Assembly (NCBI RefSeq): GCF_000591055.1
Contig: NC_020388.1
Location: forward strand, 496,001-560,000
Direction of reading: 5' to 3'
DNA from: Natronomonas moolapensis 8.8.11
GTDB taxonomy: Archaea; Halobacteriota; Halobacteria; Halobacteriales; Haloarculaceae
Length of the DNA stretch: 64,000 nt
The translations under genes were made by a program, and so were the position numbers. Numbering within the stretch: the stretch's first letter is position 1; each line of letters begins with the position of its first letter. Under the pieces are notes generated by a model that searched no databases, was not told the origin of the DNA, and was given only the letters and a program-made list of their open reading frames with translations. Of the stretch, positions 8,243-17,339 are shown piece by piece.

Positions 8243-8483
8243 CGATCCAGCCGGCCGGGCGACAGCGCGAGGCTCATCGCTCCGGCCGCCTCGACGATCC
8301 GGCGCTGGCGACGTCATCCGAGGTCTCGTTCAGGACCGAACACACGACCGGGCGTACGTCATGGGGCGGAATATACACACCGATACCGACGTTCGGGGGA
8401 CCGGTCCGTCGCCGGCCACAGGCGAGCCCGCGGTGGAGGCCCGGTCGCCGTGTAATTAAGACGCCGAGGGCCGAAGGCCGGAC

Positions 8484-9155
8484 ATGAAGATCGCCCTGCT
8501 GTCCGACGTCCACGCGAACCTCCCGGCGCTCGAGGCCGTCCTGGATGACCTCCCGCCGGTCGATACGATCGTGTGTGCGGGCGACGTCGTCGGCTACAAC
8601 CCCTGGCCGCGCGAGTGCGTCGAACGGGTTAGATCGGTCGCGTCGGCGGTCGTCCGGGGGAACCACGACCGAATGGTCGATACCCCGAGTCGGTACGCTC
8701 ACAACGAAATGGCGCTTGCGGGGCTCGAACACGCCGCCGCCGAACTCTCGGCGACCCACCGGGAGTGGCTGCGGAGCCTCCCAAACCGGGCGGAGATCGC
8801 CGACGGTGCCTACCGACTGGTCCACAGTCACCCGGATCCGGACGAACTCGACTCGTACGTGTATCCGGAGGACGTCGCCGGGCTGCGGCCGTATCTCGAC
8901 GACCACGACGGCCTCGTGATCGGACACACCCACGTCCAACACCGGGCGACAGTCGACGGGCGGGTGATCGTCAACCCCGGCAGCGTCGGCCAGCCGCGCG
9001 ACGGCGACCCCGACGCCGCCTACGCCGTCCTGGATACGGATCGAAACGACGTCGAGCTCCGTCGGACGGCCTACGACGTCGACCGCGTCCGGCGCAAAAT
9101 CGAAGCCGAGGGGCTGCCATCCCGGACGGCCGAACGGCTCGAACAAGGGCGGTAA
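8484..9155 (+). CDS. Metallophosphoesterase, YfcE/MJ0936 type
   Basis: A 223-aa calcineurin-like phosphoesterase. The metal ligands of the family are present: D8 and H10 in LLSDVHANL, D34 in CAGDVVGYN, N-H in VRGNHDRM, H in RLVHSHPD, and the pair in VIGHTHVQH. The C-terminal VNPGSVGQPRDGD is typical of the YfcE/MJ0936 branch, which hydrolyses phosphodiesters with Mn or similar metals. The natural substrate is unknown. ATG 8484 directly precedes the first strand, MKIALLSDVH. Confidence 0.9.
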   Translation: MKIALLSDVHANLPALEAVLDDLPPVDTIVCAGDVVGYNPWPRECVERVRSVASAVVRGNHDRMVDTPSRYAHNEMALAGLEHAAAELSATHREWLRSLPNRAEIADGAYRLVHSHPDPDELDSYVYPEDVAGLRPYLDDHDGLVIGHTHVQHRATVDGRVIVNPGSVGQPRDGDPDAAYAVLDTDRNDVELRRTAYDVDRVRRKIEAEGLPSRTAERLEQGR

Positions 9156-9221
9156 GCCGGGCCGCAGTCGACGGCTCGGAACAAACGGGTCGCGGCCGCT
9201 CGTAGTCAGGTCGCTCGGACT

Positions 9222-9728
9222 TCAGGACGCGTCCCCGGCCGCGACGTAGTGGGCGAGCGCAACGGGCACCGCGTAGACGACGTGCATCGCTGCGCTGATA
9301 AGCGTGCCCGGGATGGCGAGGTTCGGAAACGGTGGCGCGCCGCCGAATCCCATCGTCGAGAGCCAAAGCGGCATCACGAACACCGGCAGTGCCGTCGTTG
9401 CGACGCCGTAGCCGACGCCCAGACCGACCGCGCCGCCGAGGCGTCGGGCGCTCTGCCGGAGCGATCGGACGTTCTCGACGCCGAGGACGTAGCCGACGCC
9501 CAACACGACGCCGTGATACTGGTGGAAGGCCCACCCGATGGTGGGTGCTGGTCCCTCGAAGCCGTACATCGCCGGGATGCCCATCTGCATGGTCCCGGGG
9601 TTCAGCGTCTGCATCAGTACGCCCATCAACAGACTGCCGACGAACCCGCCGGCGGCGCCGGCGACGAGTCGCTTCGGGGTCGTGTTTGCGATTCCTGTGC
9701 GTCCGGTGGTCGCTGTCTGGGTCGACAT
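9222..9728 (-). CDS. Integral membrane protein, unknown
   Basis: A 168-aa protein with about four membrane segments: LVAGAAGGFVGSLLMGVLMQ, YHGVVLGVGYVLGV, a long glycine-rich stretch near GLGVGYGVATTALPVFVMPL, and a C-terminal one ending VPVALAHYVAAG. A conserved-looking HQYHG pair and the PTIGWAFHQ loop recall small haloarchaeal membrane families of unknown function (DUF6789-like). Start ATG 9728 is chosen because residues upstream (from 9788) are polar and have no match to a signal peptide. Confidence 0.7.
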   Translation of the reverse strand: MSTQTATTGRTGIANTTPKRLVAGAAGGFVGSLLMGVLMQTLNPGTMQMGIPAMYGFEGPAPTIGWAFHQYHGVVLGVGYVLGVENVRSLRQSARRLGGAVGLGVGYGVATTALPVFVMPLWLSTMGFGGAPPFPNLAIPGTLISAAMHVVYAVPVALAHYVAAGDAS

Positions 9729-9932
9729 CGGGTGAACGGAGTCGACACGGGGACAAATAGCCGGGTCGGCCGTGCCCGAACGCTGCATTTCCAGGGCGGG
9801 ATATAAATACGGAGGGAAGCACCGACGGCGGTGTCACACACAGCTACACTCGTCGGTGGACGGCGATGTGGCGCCCGCCGGCGGTTCCGGGGCCAACGTC
9901 GCGGCGCTCGACTCGCGGCGGCGGCGGTCCGA

Positions 9933-10073
9933 TCAGAGGTCGCGCGAGCGGCCGAGATGTAGCAGTTCGCCGCCGCAGTCCGCACACACGCCTGACTCGA
10001 CGGTCTCCGCCCGGGAGCCGCACTCGAAACATTCGTATAGTTCTGATTCAGATACGGTCTTGTTCGGTCGCAT
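9933..10073 (-). CDS. Rubrerythrin-like zinc microprotein (DUF7129-like), 46 aa
   Basis: A 46-aa frame from ATG 10073. It has two zinc knuckles, YECFECGSRAE and VCADCGGELLHLG, which is the layout of the small haloarchaeal 'rubrerythrin-like domain' / DUF7129 proteins. It is probably soluble and binds one zinc. A TATA-like stretch (agggtatatg on -) lies just upstream. The function of the family is not known. Confidence 0.7.
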   Translation of the reverse strand: MRPNKTVSESELYECFECGSRAETVESGVCADCGGELLHLGRSRDL

Positions 10074-10150
10074 ATACCCTTTTACTCCCCGGAACGTCTT
10101 ATTTCGACCCCTAATACACCTAGTAGCGTGTAAACGAGTGCCCCGGTGGA

Positions 10151-10228
10151 ATGGACGAACGTGTGATTACGGTACCGATGGGAGAGATGCGGGCGATTAA
10201 GTCGCTCGACGCCAAGCTATCGGTATGA
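10151..10228 (+). CDS. Possible 25-aa upstream ORF of ilvD
   Basis: The frame runs from ATG 10151 to TGA 10226, whose last bases overlap the ilvD start (ATGA). The peptide begins [20 protein letters not shown]. It has no run of Ile/Val/Leu codons, so it is not an obvious attenuation leader. A TATA-like gcgattaag at 10192-10200 lies inside it and suggests that ilvD can be transcribed leaderless, without this frame. It is listed because of the exact overlap. Confidence 0.25.
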   Translation: MDERVITVPMGEMRAIKSLDAKLSV

Positions 10229-11982
10229 GCCAGCAGACACCGCCCGAGAGAGAGCCCGGCCGGTACGGGAAAGACGAGAGCCTTCGGAGCCGCGACGTGA
10301 CCGAGGGCGCCGACCGCGCTCCCCATCGGGCGATGTTCCGCGCGATGGGGTTCGACGACGAGGATCTCTCCTCGCCGATCGTCGGCGTGCCGAACCCCGC
10401 CGCCGACATCACGCCGTGTAACGTCCATCTGGACGACGTTGCGGATTCGGCGATCGATGGGATCGACGAGGCCGGCGGGATGCCGATCGAGTTCGGCACC
10501 GTCACTATCTCCGATGCGATCTCGATGGGGACCGAGGGAATGAAAGCCAGCCTCATCTCCCGGGAGGTCATCGCCGATTCCGTCGAGTTGGTCTCCTTCG
10601 GCGAGCGGATGGACGCTCTGGTGACCGTCGCCGGCTGTGACAAGAACCTCCCCGGCATGATGATGGCCTCGATCCGGACGGATCTGCCCTCGGTGTTCCT
10701 CTACGGCGGGTCGATCATGCCCGGCGAGCACGACGGCCGCGACGTGACGATCGTGCAGGTCTTCGAGGGTGTCGGCGCCTACGCCCAAGGCGAGATGAGC
10801 GGCGAGGAACTCGACGACCTCGAGCGACACGCCTGCCCGGGTGCGGGCTCGTGTGGCGGGATGTTCACCGCGAACACGATGGCCTCCATCTCCGAGGCGC
10901 TCGGGCTCGCGCCGCTGGGGAGCGCCTCCGCCCCCGCCGAGGACCACGAACGCTACGCGATCGCCCGCCGGGCGGGCGAGCTTGCCGTCGACGTCGTCGA
11001 GGCCGACCGCCGCCCCTCCGACATCATCTCCAAGCGGTCCTTCGAGAACGCCATCGCCCTGCAGACCGCCATCGGCGGCTCGACGAACGGCGTGTTGCAC
11101 CTGCTGGCCCTCGCCGCCGAGGCGGGCGTCGAGCTCTCTATCGAGGAGTTCGACGAGATCTCGAGGCGGACGCCGAAGATCGCCGACCTCCAGCCCGGCG
11201 GCGACCGCGTGATGAACGATCTCCACGAGATCGGCGGCGTGCCGGTCGTCGTCCGGCGGCTGCTCGAGGCCGACCTGTTCCACGGCGACGCGATGACGGT
11301 CACCGGCCGGACGATCGAGGAGGAACTCGCCGTTCTCGAGGAGGAACACGGCCTCCCCACCGACGAGGAGATCGAGGCGGAGTTCCTCTACACGGTCGAA
11401 GAACCCAAGCAGGCCGAGGGCGCGATCAAGATCCTCGAGGGCAACCTCGCGCCCGACGGCGCCGTGTTGAAAGTGACCGGCGACGACGAGTTCTACCACG
11501 AAGGCCCGGCCCGGATCTTCGAGAACGAGGAGGACGCGATGGCCTACGTCCAGGGAGGCGACATCGAGTCGGGCGACGTCATCGTCATCAGAAACGAGGG
11601 CCCGAAGGGTGGCCCCGGGATGCGGGAGATGCTCGGTGTCACCGCCGCCGTCGTCGGCGCAGGCCACGAGGACGACGTGGCACTGCTCACCGACGGGCGC
11701 TTCTCCGGTGGAACCCGTGGCCCGATGATCGGCCACGTCGCCCCCGAGGCGTTCGTCGGCGGTCCCATCGCCGCCCTCGAGGACGGCGATCACGTCACCG
11801 TCGACATCCCAGATCGAACCCTCGAGGTCGACCTCCCCGAGGCGGAACTCGAGGCCCGCCTCGACGCGTTCGAACAGCCCGCCCCCGCCTACGACGGCGG
11901 CGTCCTCCGGAAGTACGGCGACGCGTTCGGCTCCGCCGCCAACGGCGCGGTCACGAACCCCGGCGTCAAACGCGACGAGTAA
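10225..11982 (+). CDS. ilvD: Dihydroxy-acid dehydratase
   Basis: A 585-aa enzyme that dehydrates 2,3-dihydroxy-isovalerate and 2,3-dihydroxy-3-methylvalerate to 2-oxo acids, the third common step to valine, isoleucine and leucine. Fe-S ligands appear in [10 protein letters not shown] (about residue 136) and [11 protein letters not shown] (about 210); another marker is [12 protein letters not shown] near residue 490. The length is typical. The start ATG lies 25-30 bp after a TATA-like gcgattaag, consistent with a leaderless mRNA. No other ilv gene is in the window, so the pathway is scattered. Confidence 0.97.
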   Translation: MSQQTPPEREPGRYGKDESLRSRDVTEGADRAPHRAMFRAMGFDDEDLSSPIVGVPNPAADITPCNVHLDDVADSAIDGIDEAGGMPIEFGTVTISDAISMGTEGMKASLISREVIADSVELVSFGERMDALVTVAGCDKNLPGMMMASIRTDLPSVFLYGGSIMPGEHDGRDVTIVQVFEGVGAYAQGEMSGEELDDLERHACPGAGSCGGMFTANTMASISEALGLAPLGSASAPAEDHERYAIARRAGELAVDVVEADRRPSDIISKRSFENAIALQTAIGGSTNGVLHLLALAAEAGVELSIEEFDEISRRTPKIADLQPGGDRVMNDLHEIGGVPVVVRRLLEADLFHGDAMTVTGRTIEEELAVLEEEHGLPTDEEIEAEFLYTVEEPKQAEGAIKILEGNLAPDGAVLKVTGDDEFYHEGPARIFENEEDAMAYVQGGDIESGDVIVIRNEGPKGGPGMREMLGVTAAVVGAGHEDDVALLTDGRFSGGTRGPMIGHVAPEAFVGGPIAALEDGDHVTVDIPDRTLEVDLPEAELEARLDAFEQPAPAYDGGVLRKYGDAFGSAANGAVTNPGVKRDE

Positions 11983-11998
11983 GTAGCTGACGGCGGAC

Positions 11999-14203
11999 TC
12001 AGTCGTCGGCCGGTGCGGTGTCGGTTCCCGACCCCGTCTCGCCCGGAACGGCCTCGTCGCTTCCTGCTTCGAGCGCCTCGACGAGCAACTCGGCGACGTC
12101 GACGATCTCGATCGACGCCTCGAAACCGCCCGTCTTGCGGCCGTCCTCGTACATCGTCATGCACATCGGACAAGCGACGACGAACTTCTCGACCGCGCGG
12201 CCGGCGTCGGTGTCCTCCAGCGCCTCCCGGAGACGCTCCTCGCTCGGTTTTTCCTCCTCCTCAAGTTCCATCCACAGCCCGCCCCCGCCGCCCCCACAGC
12301 AGAAACTGTTCGCCCGGTTGCGCGGCATCTCGTGGAGTTCACACCCCGTCGCCCGGATCAGCTCCCGCGGCGCCTCGTACTCGTCGTTGTACCGGCCCAA
12401 GTGACACGGGTCGTGGTACGTCACCGTGTAGTCGAGTTCGGTCCCGTCCAACCCGAGTCGGCCCGCCCCCACCAACTCCTCGACGGCCTGCGTCCAGTGG
12501 TACACGTCGATCTCGCCGTCGGCGTTCCACGAGCCCTCGACGTCGAACTCCATCATCGGGTCGTCCGCGAACGCCTCGAAATCGACCTCCGGGTACTCGT
12601 TTTTGAACGTGTTGTACGAGTGTGGGTCCGTACAGACGATCGTCTCGAACTCGCAGGCCTCGAAGGAGTCGATCAGCGTCCCCGCCTGCTCGATGTAGAG
12701 GAACTCCTCGCCGACGCGACGGACGTCGTTGCCGTCGTACACCTCCTCGTCGTAGAGGATCCCGACCTCGACGTCGGCCGCCTCGAAGATCTTCGCCAGC
12801 GACCGGGCGACCTTCTTGTTGCGGTCGTCGTAGGAGGGGTAATCGCCGACGTACCACAGGTACTCCACCTCCGTCTCGCGGGCGTCGGCCACCTCGAATT
12901 CGAGGTCGTCGGTCCACTCGCCCCGGGCGGACGGCGACTCGCCGAAGGTGTTGCCCTTCGTCATCACGTTCTGGAAGACGTCTTGGAGGCTCGGCTGGAT
13001 GTCGCCCTGGTCGGTCAGTTGGCGGTTCAATCGCGTGAAGCTCTTGAGGTGTTCGATCTCGACGGGGCAGGCGTCCATACAGGCCATACACGACATACAC
13101 GACTCCATCGTCGAGCGGTCGATGACGCCGCCGTCGGCGACGATTTCCTTGGTGTCGCCGCCCTCCCGTTCGAGCGATTCCCGGTACGCCTTCAGGTCGA
13201 GGATGACGTCTCTGGGATCGAGCGGCCGCCCGGAGGCCTTCGCCGGACAGACCGACGAACAGCGACCGCACTTGGTGCAGGCGTCCTGGTCGAGCAACTC
13301 CTTCCAGGAGAAATCGTCGATCGACTCGGCGTTGGTGGCGTCGAGGTCCGCGGGGACGCCGGGCAGGCGGGCGCCCGCCTTCTCGTCTCTCGTGACGACG
13401 TTGGCGAATGACGAGAGCATATGGAAGGGTTTGGCGTAGGGGATGGCGGCGATGAAGAGAAACGCCAACAGGGCGTGAGACCACCACGCCAGCGGGTAGA
13501 CGGTGGCTGCCATCGCGGCGTCGACGCCGAGGCCGGCGAGTCCGATCGCCGTTGCGGTGCCGACGAAGCTGACGGGTTCGACGGTGGGGATCGCCTCGCC
13601 GGAGCCGAGGATGCGCAGTCCCTCGAGCAGGAAGCCGCCGGCCCCGAGCGCGAACAGCGACCACACGAGGAAGTCGTCCTCCCAGTCGGTGTGTTTGCCG
13701 TGGAGACGGTCGGTGCGGGCGACGTAGCGCCGCCAGATAGCGATCGAGAGGCCGGCGACGAACAGCAGTCCGAGCGCGTCGGTGACGAGTTGATAGGAGA
13801 GATAGAACTCGCCGACCCAGAAGGACTGCCGATCGCCGAGGGCGACGGTGAGCACGCGGTACCACTCGTCGATAAAGAGGATCGTGGTGGCGATCAACAG
13901 CGCGAGAAATCCCCAGAGGATGAACGCGTGCATGAGGCCGCCGACCAGATCGCGGTTGAACTGCTTTTCGTTGGAGCCGACGATCTTCGCGGCGGCGGCG
14001 ATCCGACCCGGGAGGTCGTCGAGGCGGTCGAACCAGTCGTCGGTACCGCGGGCGTAGCGGGCGAAGCGGTCGTACGTGCCGTAGGCGAAGACGACGACGG
14101 CGACGGTCGCGAGGAAATAAAAGAGGGCCTTCTCGTGCGTGGAGATGAGCCAGAAGGTCTCGCGGGTGACTTCCTCGCCCTGGAGTGGAACCACCGGGGG
14201 CAT
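11999..14203 (-). CDS. Membrane-bound heterodisulfide reductase-like Fe-S oxidoreductase
   Basis: A 734-aa fusion. Residues 1-300 form a NarI-like membrane domain with about six helices (haem-b-type quinone module). Two [4Fe-4S] motifs follow, CTKCGRCSSVCP and CMSCMACMDACP. The C-terminus has CCG-type cysteine domains ending in RANSFCCGGGGGGLWM, as in HdrD/GlpC. It probably passes electrons between a soluble donor, such as a flavoprotein dehydrogenase, and menaquinone at the membrane. Start ATG 14203 gives MPPVVPLQGEEVTRETF. A TATA-like taataaagctt (14226-14240 region) lies upstream. No dehydrogenase partner is adjacent. Confidence 0.9.
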   Translation of the reverse strand: MPPVVPLQGEEVTRETFWLISTHEKALFYFLATVAVVVFAYGTYDRFARYARGTDDWFDRLDDLPGRIAAAAKIVGSNEKQFNRDLVGGLMHAFILWGFLALLIATTILFIDEWYRVLTVALGDRQSFWVGEFYLSYQLVTDALGLLFVAGLSIAIWRRYVARTDRLHGKHTDWEDDFLVWSLFALGAGGFLLEGLRILGSGEAIPTVEPVSFVGTATAIGLAGLGVDAAMAATVYPLAWWSHALLAFLFIAAIPYAKPFHMLSSFANVVTRDEKAGARLPGVPADLDATNAESIDDFSWKELLDQDACTKCGRCSSVCPAKASGRPLDPRDVILDLKAYRESLEREGGDTKEIVADGGVIDRSTMESCMSCMACMDACPVEIEHLKSFTRLNRQLTDQGDIQPSLQDVFQNVMTKGNTFGESPSARGEWTDDLEFEVADARETEVEYLWYVGDYPSYDDRNKKVARSLAKIFEAADVEVGILYDEEVYDGNDVRRVGEEFLYIEQAGTLIDSFEACEFETIVCTDPHSYNTFKNEYPEVDFEAFADDPMMEFDVEGSWNADGEIDVYHWTQAVEELVGAGRLGLDGTELDYTVTYHDPCHLGRYNDEYEAPRELIRATGCELHEMPRNRANSFCCGGGGGGLWMELEEEEKPSEERLREALEDTDAGRAVEKFVVACPMCMTMYEDGRKTGGFEASIEIVDVAELLVEALEAGSDEAVPGETGSGTDTAPADD

Positions 14204-14253
14204 ACGAAGGAGACCGGATGGGACCCGCTTAAGCTTTATTACACGGTCGTTCG

Positions 14254-14964
14254 TTACTGGACCAGCGGCGCGAGCGCCGCGAGGCCCAACGCCGCCGCGA
14301 CGACGAACGCACCCGCGTCGGGCCGCGAGAACCGCATCCCGGGCAACGTCGGGTTCCACGAGAAACACCGCGCCCGCAGCGCGAGCGAGAACCGATCAGC
14401 CCGTTCGACGGCGCGGCCCAACGCCGCGACGGCGAGGGTACTCATCCGCTCGGGGACCGGGCGCTCGGTCCCGAGCCGCGACCGGTGGGCGTCCCGGATC
14501 CTCGCGAGGTCGGCCTGCAGGACCGGCAGGAACCGAAAGACGAACGCGACGCCCAGCCCGAGGAACTGCCCCGTCCGTCCCGGGACCGTCCGCTGGATGG
14601 CCGCCCGCGAATCCCGGACGGGCGTGGTGCGGACGTAAGCCGCGGCGACGACCACCACGAGCAGGGTGCGGTAGCCGGCGAGCGCGGGTGTGACGGCGTC
14701 GGCGGGGACGAACCCGCCCCAGTCGAACCCCTCGATCAGCGGGGCGGCGACGACAAAGGGCACGACGAACCGGAGTTCCCAAAGCGCCCGCCGGGGGTCG
14801 GTACGGGCGAGCGCCAACACGAGCCCCGTCACGGCCGTCAGCGCTGCCAGACCCCGCGGCGTCGTGTGGGCGAAGGCGGCCGCCGCGAACCCGACTTGGA
14901 CAGCGAGCTTCGAGCGGGGGTCGAGTCGGTGAGCGAGGGAGTCACCCGGCTCGTAGCTCAACAC
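14254..14964 (-). CDS. bioN: Biotin ECF transporter T component (EcfT/BioN)
   Basis: A 236-aa CbiQ/EcfT protein with five or six membrane segments and the cytoplasmic coupling helices. The conserved start SLAHRLDPRSKLAVQ and the motif DAHRSRLG near residue 165 stand for the Ala-Arg-rich coupling motifs that grip the ATPase. It starts 7 bases inside the end of the ATPase gene, so the two are co-translated. Together with bioM and bioY it forms the BioMNY biotin importer. Confidence 0.9.
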   Translation of the reverse strand: MLSYEPGDSLAHRLDPRSKLAVQVGFAAAAFAHTTPRGLAALTAVTGLVLALARTDPRRALWELRFVVPFVVAAPLIEGFDWGGFVPADAVTPALAGYRTLLVVVVAAAYVRTTPVRDSRAAIQRTVPGRTGQFLGLGVAFVFRFLPVLQADLARIRDAHRSRLGTERPVPERMSTLAVAALGRAVERADRFSLALRARCFSWNPTLPGMRFSRPDAGAFVVAAALGLAALAPLVQ

Positions 14965-15653
14965 GGCCGGACGCCGAACTTGGCGAGCCGTTCGTCCGCC
15001 GGGCTGTCGGTTTCGATCGCGACCGTCCCCCCGGAGAGCACGGCGATGCGGTCGGCGAGGTCGCCCACCTCCCCGAGGTCGTGTGTGACGACGATCACGC
15101 TCGTCCCCGCCGCCGAGAGCGCCTCCAGCCGCCGGTGGACCGACCGCCGCGCCGGGTGATCGAGCCCCCCGAAGGGCTCGTCGAGCACGAGGTGGTCGGG
15201 TTCCATGGCGAGCGCGCCCGCGATCGCGACGCGAGCCTGTTGGCCCCCCGAGAGCCGGTCGATGCGAGCCCCACGGCGGTCGGCCATCCCCACGGCTTCG
15301 AGGGCCGCCCCGACCCGGCGGTCGATCTCCTCGCGGTCCAACCCCAGGTTCTCCGGACCGAAGGCGACGTCCGCGCCGACGGTCGCGGCGACGAAACAGT
15401 CCCGAGGGTTCTGAAACACCATGCCGACGGACGTGCGGGCCGCGACAGGGTTCTCAGAGACATCGATCCCGTCGACGCGGACGCTCCCCGACTCGGGCTC
15501 GAGGAGTCCGTTGAACTGGCGGACGAGCGTCGTCTTCCCGGAGCCGTTCGCCCCCGCGACGACGAGGAACTCGCCGTCAGCGATCCGGATTGACAGCCCC
15601 TCGAGGACCGTCGTGTCGCCGCGTTCGGCCCGGAGGTCCCGGACCGTTATCAT
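14958..15653 (-). CDS. bioM: Biotin ECF transporter ATPase (EcfA/BioM)
   Basis: A 231-aa ABC ATPase. It has Walker A GANGSGKTT (34-42), Q-loop FQNPRDCF, signature LSGGQQARVAIAG, Walker B HLVLDEPFGG and switch THDLGEVGDL. This is the energy-coupling ATPase of the ECF family. Start ATG 15653 overlaps the bioY stop (ATGA), which sets the start; a longer frame upstream runs antiparallel through bioY and is not real. Confidence 0.94.
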   Translation of the reverse strand: MITVRDLRAERGDTTVLEGLSIRIADGEFLVVAGANGSGKTTLVRQFNGLLEPESGSVRVDGIDVSENPVAARTSVGMVFQNPRDCFVAATVGADVAFGPENLGLDREEIDRRVGAALEAVGMADRRGARIDRLSGGQQARVAIAGALAMEPDHLVLDEPFGGLDHPARRSVHRRLEALSAAGTSVIVVTHDLGEVGDLADRIAVLSGGTVAIETDSPADERLAKFGVRPC

Positions 15654-16234
15654 GCGGCGCCCATCGCGTCGCTCCTGAGTATCCCGATCGCCGCAGCCAT
15701 CTTCGCCGCTTCGGCGGGGAGGAAGACGGCCGCCCCCGTGATCACGGCGGTTCGGAGCGTCATATCGAGGTTCCACCACAGGAACGGGACGCCGATCCCG
15801 TAGATGACGACCGTGGCGGCGACCATCGCTGCGAGCATCCGGACGACCGGCGTTTCGGCGAGCGACCCCACTCGGAGCCCCCCGTGGGCGATCGCACCGA
15901 CGACGGCGGCCGCGACGGCGTACGAGAGCAGATACCCGCCCGTCGGGCCGAGCAACACGCCAATCCCGGCCCCGCCGCCCGCGAACACCGGCGCGCCGAC
16001 CGCCCCGGCGAGGAGATACAGCACCATCGACGCACCGCCCCACAGCGGGCCGAGGAACAGCCCGGCGAGAAAGACTCCGAGTACCTGCAGCGTGACCGGG
16101 GCTGGCGACAGCGGATAGGGAAACGAGACGTACGAGAACGCGCCCATAAGCGCGGCAAAGAGCGCCGCACGCGCGATGTTTCCGGCTGTTTCGTCGCCGA
16201 CGAGTTCCACGTCGGCCGCCGTCGAGCTGTTCAT
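15650..16234 (-). CDS. bioY: Biotin transporter substrate-binding subunit BioY
   Basis: A 194-aa S component with six predicted helices. Family marks are FPYPLSPAPVTLQVLGVFLA (about 45-65), LAGAVGAPVFAGGGAGIGVL and GPTGGYLLSYAVAA. It binds biotin in the membrane and docks on BioN. It is first in the operon bioY-bioM-bioN. A perfect inverted repeat over the promoter (16249-16276) suggests control by biotin through a BirA-type repressor. Confidence 0.95.
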   Translation of the reverse strand: MNSSTAADVELVGDETAGNIARAALFAALMGAFSYVSFPYPLSPAPVTLQVLGVFLAGLFLGPLWGGASMVLYLLAGAVGAPVFAGGGAGIGVLLGPTGGYLLSYAVAAAVVGAIAHGGLRVGSLAETPVVRMLAAMVAATVVIYGIGVPFLWWNLDMTLRTAVITGAAVFLPAEAAKMAAAIGILRSDAMGAA

Positions 16235-16248
16235 ACCGTGGCGTGCTT

Positions 16249-16276
16249 GTCAACGATAATTAGTGTACTGGTTGAC
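16249..16276 (-). promoter_or_regulatory. bioY promoter with BirA-like operator
   Basis: Perfect 6-bp arms gtcaac (16249-16254) and gttgac (16271-16276) are 16 bp apart. Read on the coding strand they enclose the TATA-like ctaattatc, 22-30 bp before the bioY ATG. Two arms with a 14-16 bp spacer is the layout of BirA operators, so a bound repressor would block the promoter. The arm sequence differs from the bacterial consensus. The rest of the 16277-16458 gap shows nothing. Confidence 0.5.
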
Positions 16277-16458
16277 GGACGCTCCGGTCGGCTCCCGACC
16301 CGTAGGCTCGCAGTCCCGAACGCGACACGAACAGCAGCAGCCACGAGGCGCCGACACTCCCGATCGTCAGGACGGTCGCTCCGGTACTGGAACGTGCCGT
16401 CTGCCCGCGGCTGTCGCTATCGGGCGTTGTAGGGTCGGGAAGCCCGGGAACGAACGGC

Positions 16459-17097
16459 TCAGCCGCTAATGAACTTGTTGTCGCGCCAGTTGACGGTGTT
16501 TTCGGACTCGCGTTCCTGTGGATCGTCGACGACCTCGACGTTCGCGGATCGCTCCTCGCCGTCGACGATCTGAACCGCCTTGAGATCGTCGTCGACGGCG
16601 GCGATCGCGGTCAGCGTTCCCTTCTCCGCGAACTTCGCGAGACCACAGAGGACTTCGAACATCGGATACTGCAGCGCGGTGTTCTGGAGTACGGTCTCGC
16701 GGTCGCCTTTGAAACAGGCGTACTCGACGAGTTTCGAGTTGATTTCCGGTTCCTGTTCTTGCATCTGGGTGCCGTCGCTGAAATTCCCCCACTGTGGGCT
16801 GTCGTCGTCATCGTCACCGATCGAGGCCCCGGCGTCCGGTTCCGGCGGCGTCTCCTGCCAGCCGTCCTCGGTCTCGTAGAGCCGATTTTCGGTGATGCTC
16901 GCCTTCAGCTGTGCCGTCGGGGTGTACTTCGAAATGTTGTCCTCGGCGGCGACAGCGCTAACGATGAGCGTGTTGTTTCGTCTTGTCACGTCGACGTCCT
17001 CGATTTCGACCGGTAGCTCGTACCCATCGAAGAACTCGTGGACGTCTTCGAGTTGCAGTTCCAGCGTCGAGTGAAGTCTGTATACGCGACTGGTCAT
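16459..17097 (-). CDS. Uncharacterised haloarchaeal protein
   Basis: A 212-aa acidic soluble protein. The N-terminal half (MTSRVYRLHSTLELQLEDVH, then LPVEIEDVDVTRRNNTLIVS) looks like an alpha/beta domain. A low-complexity acidic linker around GDDDDDSPQWGNF follows. The C-terminal half (VEYACFKGDRETVLQNTALQ, YPMFEVLCGLAKFAEKGTLT) is conserved-looking. It may be a member of the large unnamed haloarchaeal DUF71xx families. Start ATG 17097 is preferred over 17181; the AT-rich stretch at 17155-17180 (taatatacgag) would serve as promoter. No function can be given. Confidence 0.75.
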   Translation of the reverse strand: MTSRVYRLHSTLELQLEDVHEFFDGYELPVEIEDVDVTRRNNTLIVSAVAAEDNISKYTPTAQLKASITENRLYETEDGWQETPPEPDAGASIGDDDDDSPQWGNFSDGTQMQEQEPEINSKLVEYACFKGDRETVLQNTALQYPMFEVLCGLAKFAEKGTLTAIAAVDDDLKAVQIVDGEERSANVEVVDDPQERESENTVNWRDNKFISG

Positions 17098-17339
17098 AGT
17101 ATCCCTGTCCCACAGCGGGGGTAGCGTGGTCCCCTGGCGCGAGTGGTCCACTGTAATATACGAGTTCATCACATATATCACCTGTCCTTCGATACGTGTG
17201 TCAGTGACACCCGTCCCCTCTCCGACGGTGTTCGACGCTCACCGGACGATCGGCGGTCAGCGCTCCTCGGCCCACGGTCGTTCGTCGAGGGAACATACCG
17301 GCCGGAAAGTTAAGCAGCCAGGGGGCGTACCATACATCG

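Noticed and set aside
16261-16458. Minus-strand frame with a possible membrane helix (LTIGSVGASWLLLFV) between bioY and the 16459-17097 gene.
   Set aside because: No ATG, GTG or TTG start fits the frame, and it runs out of the upstream gene's end.
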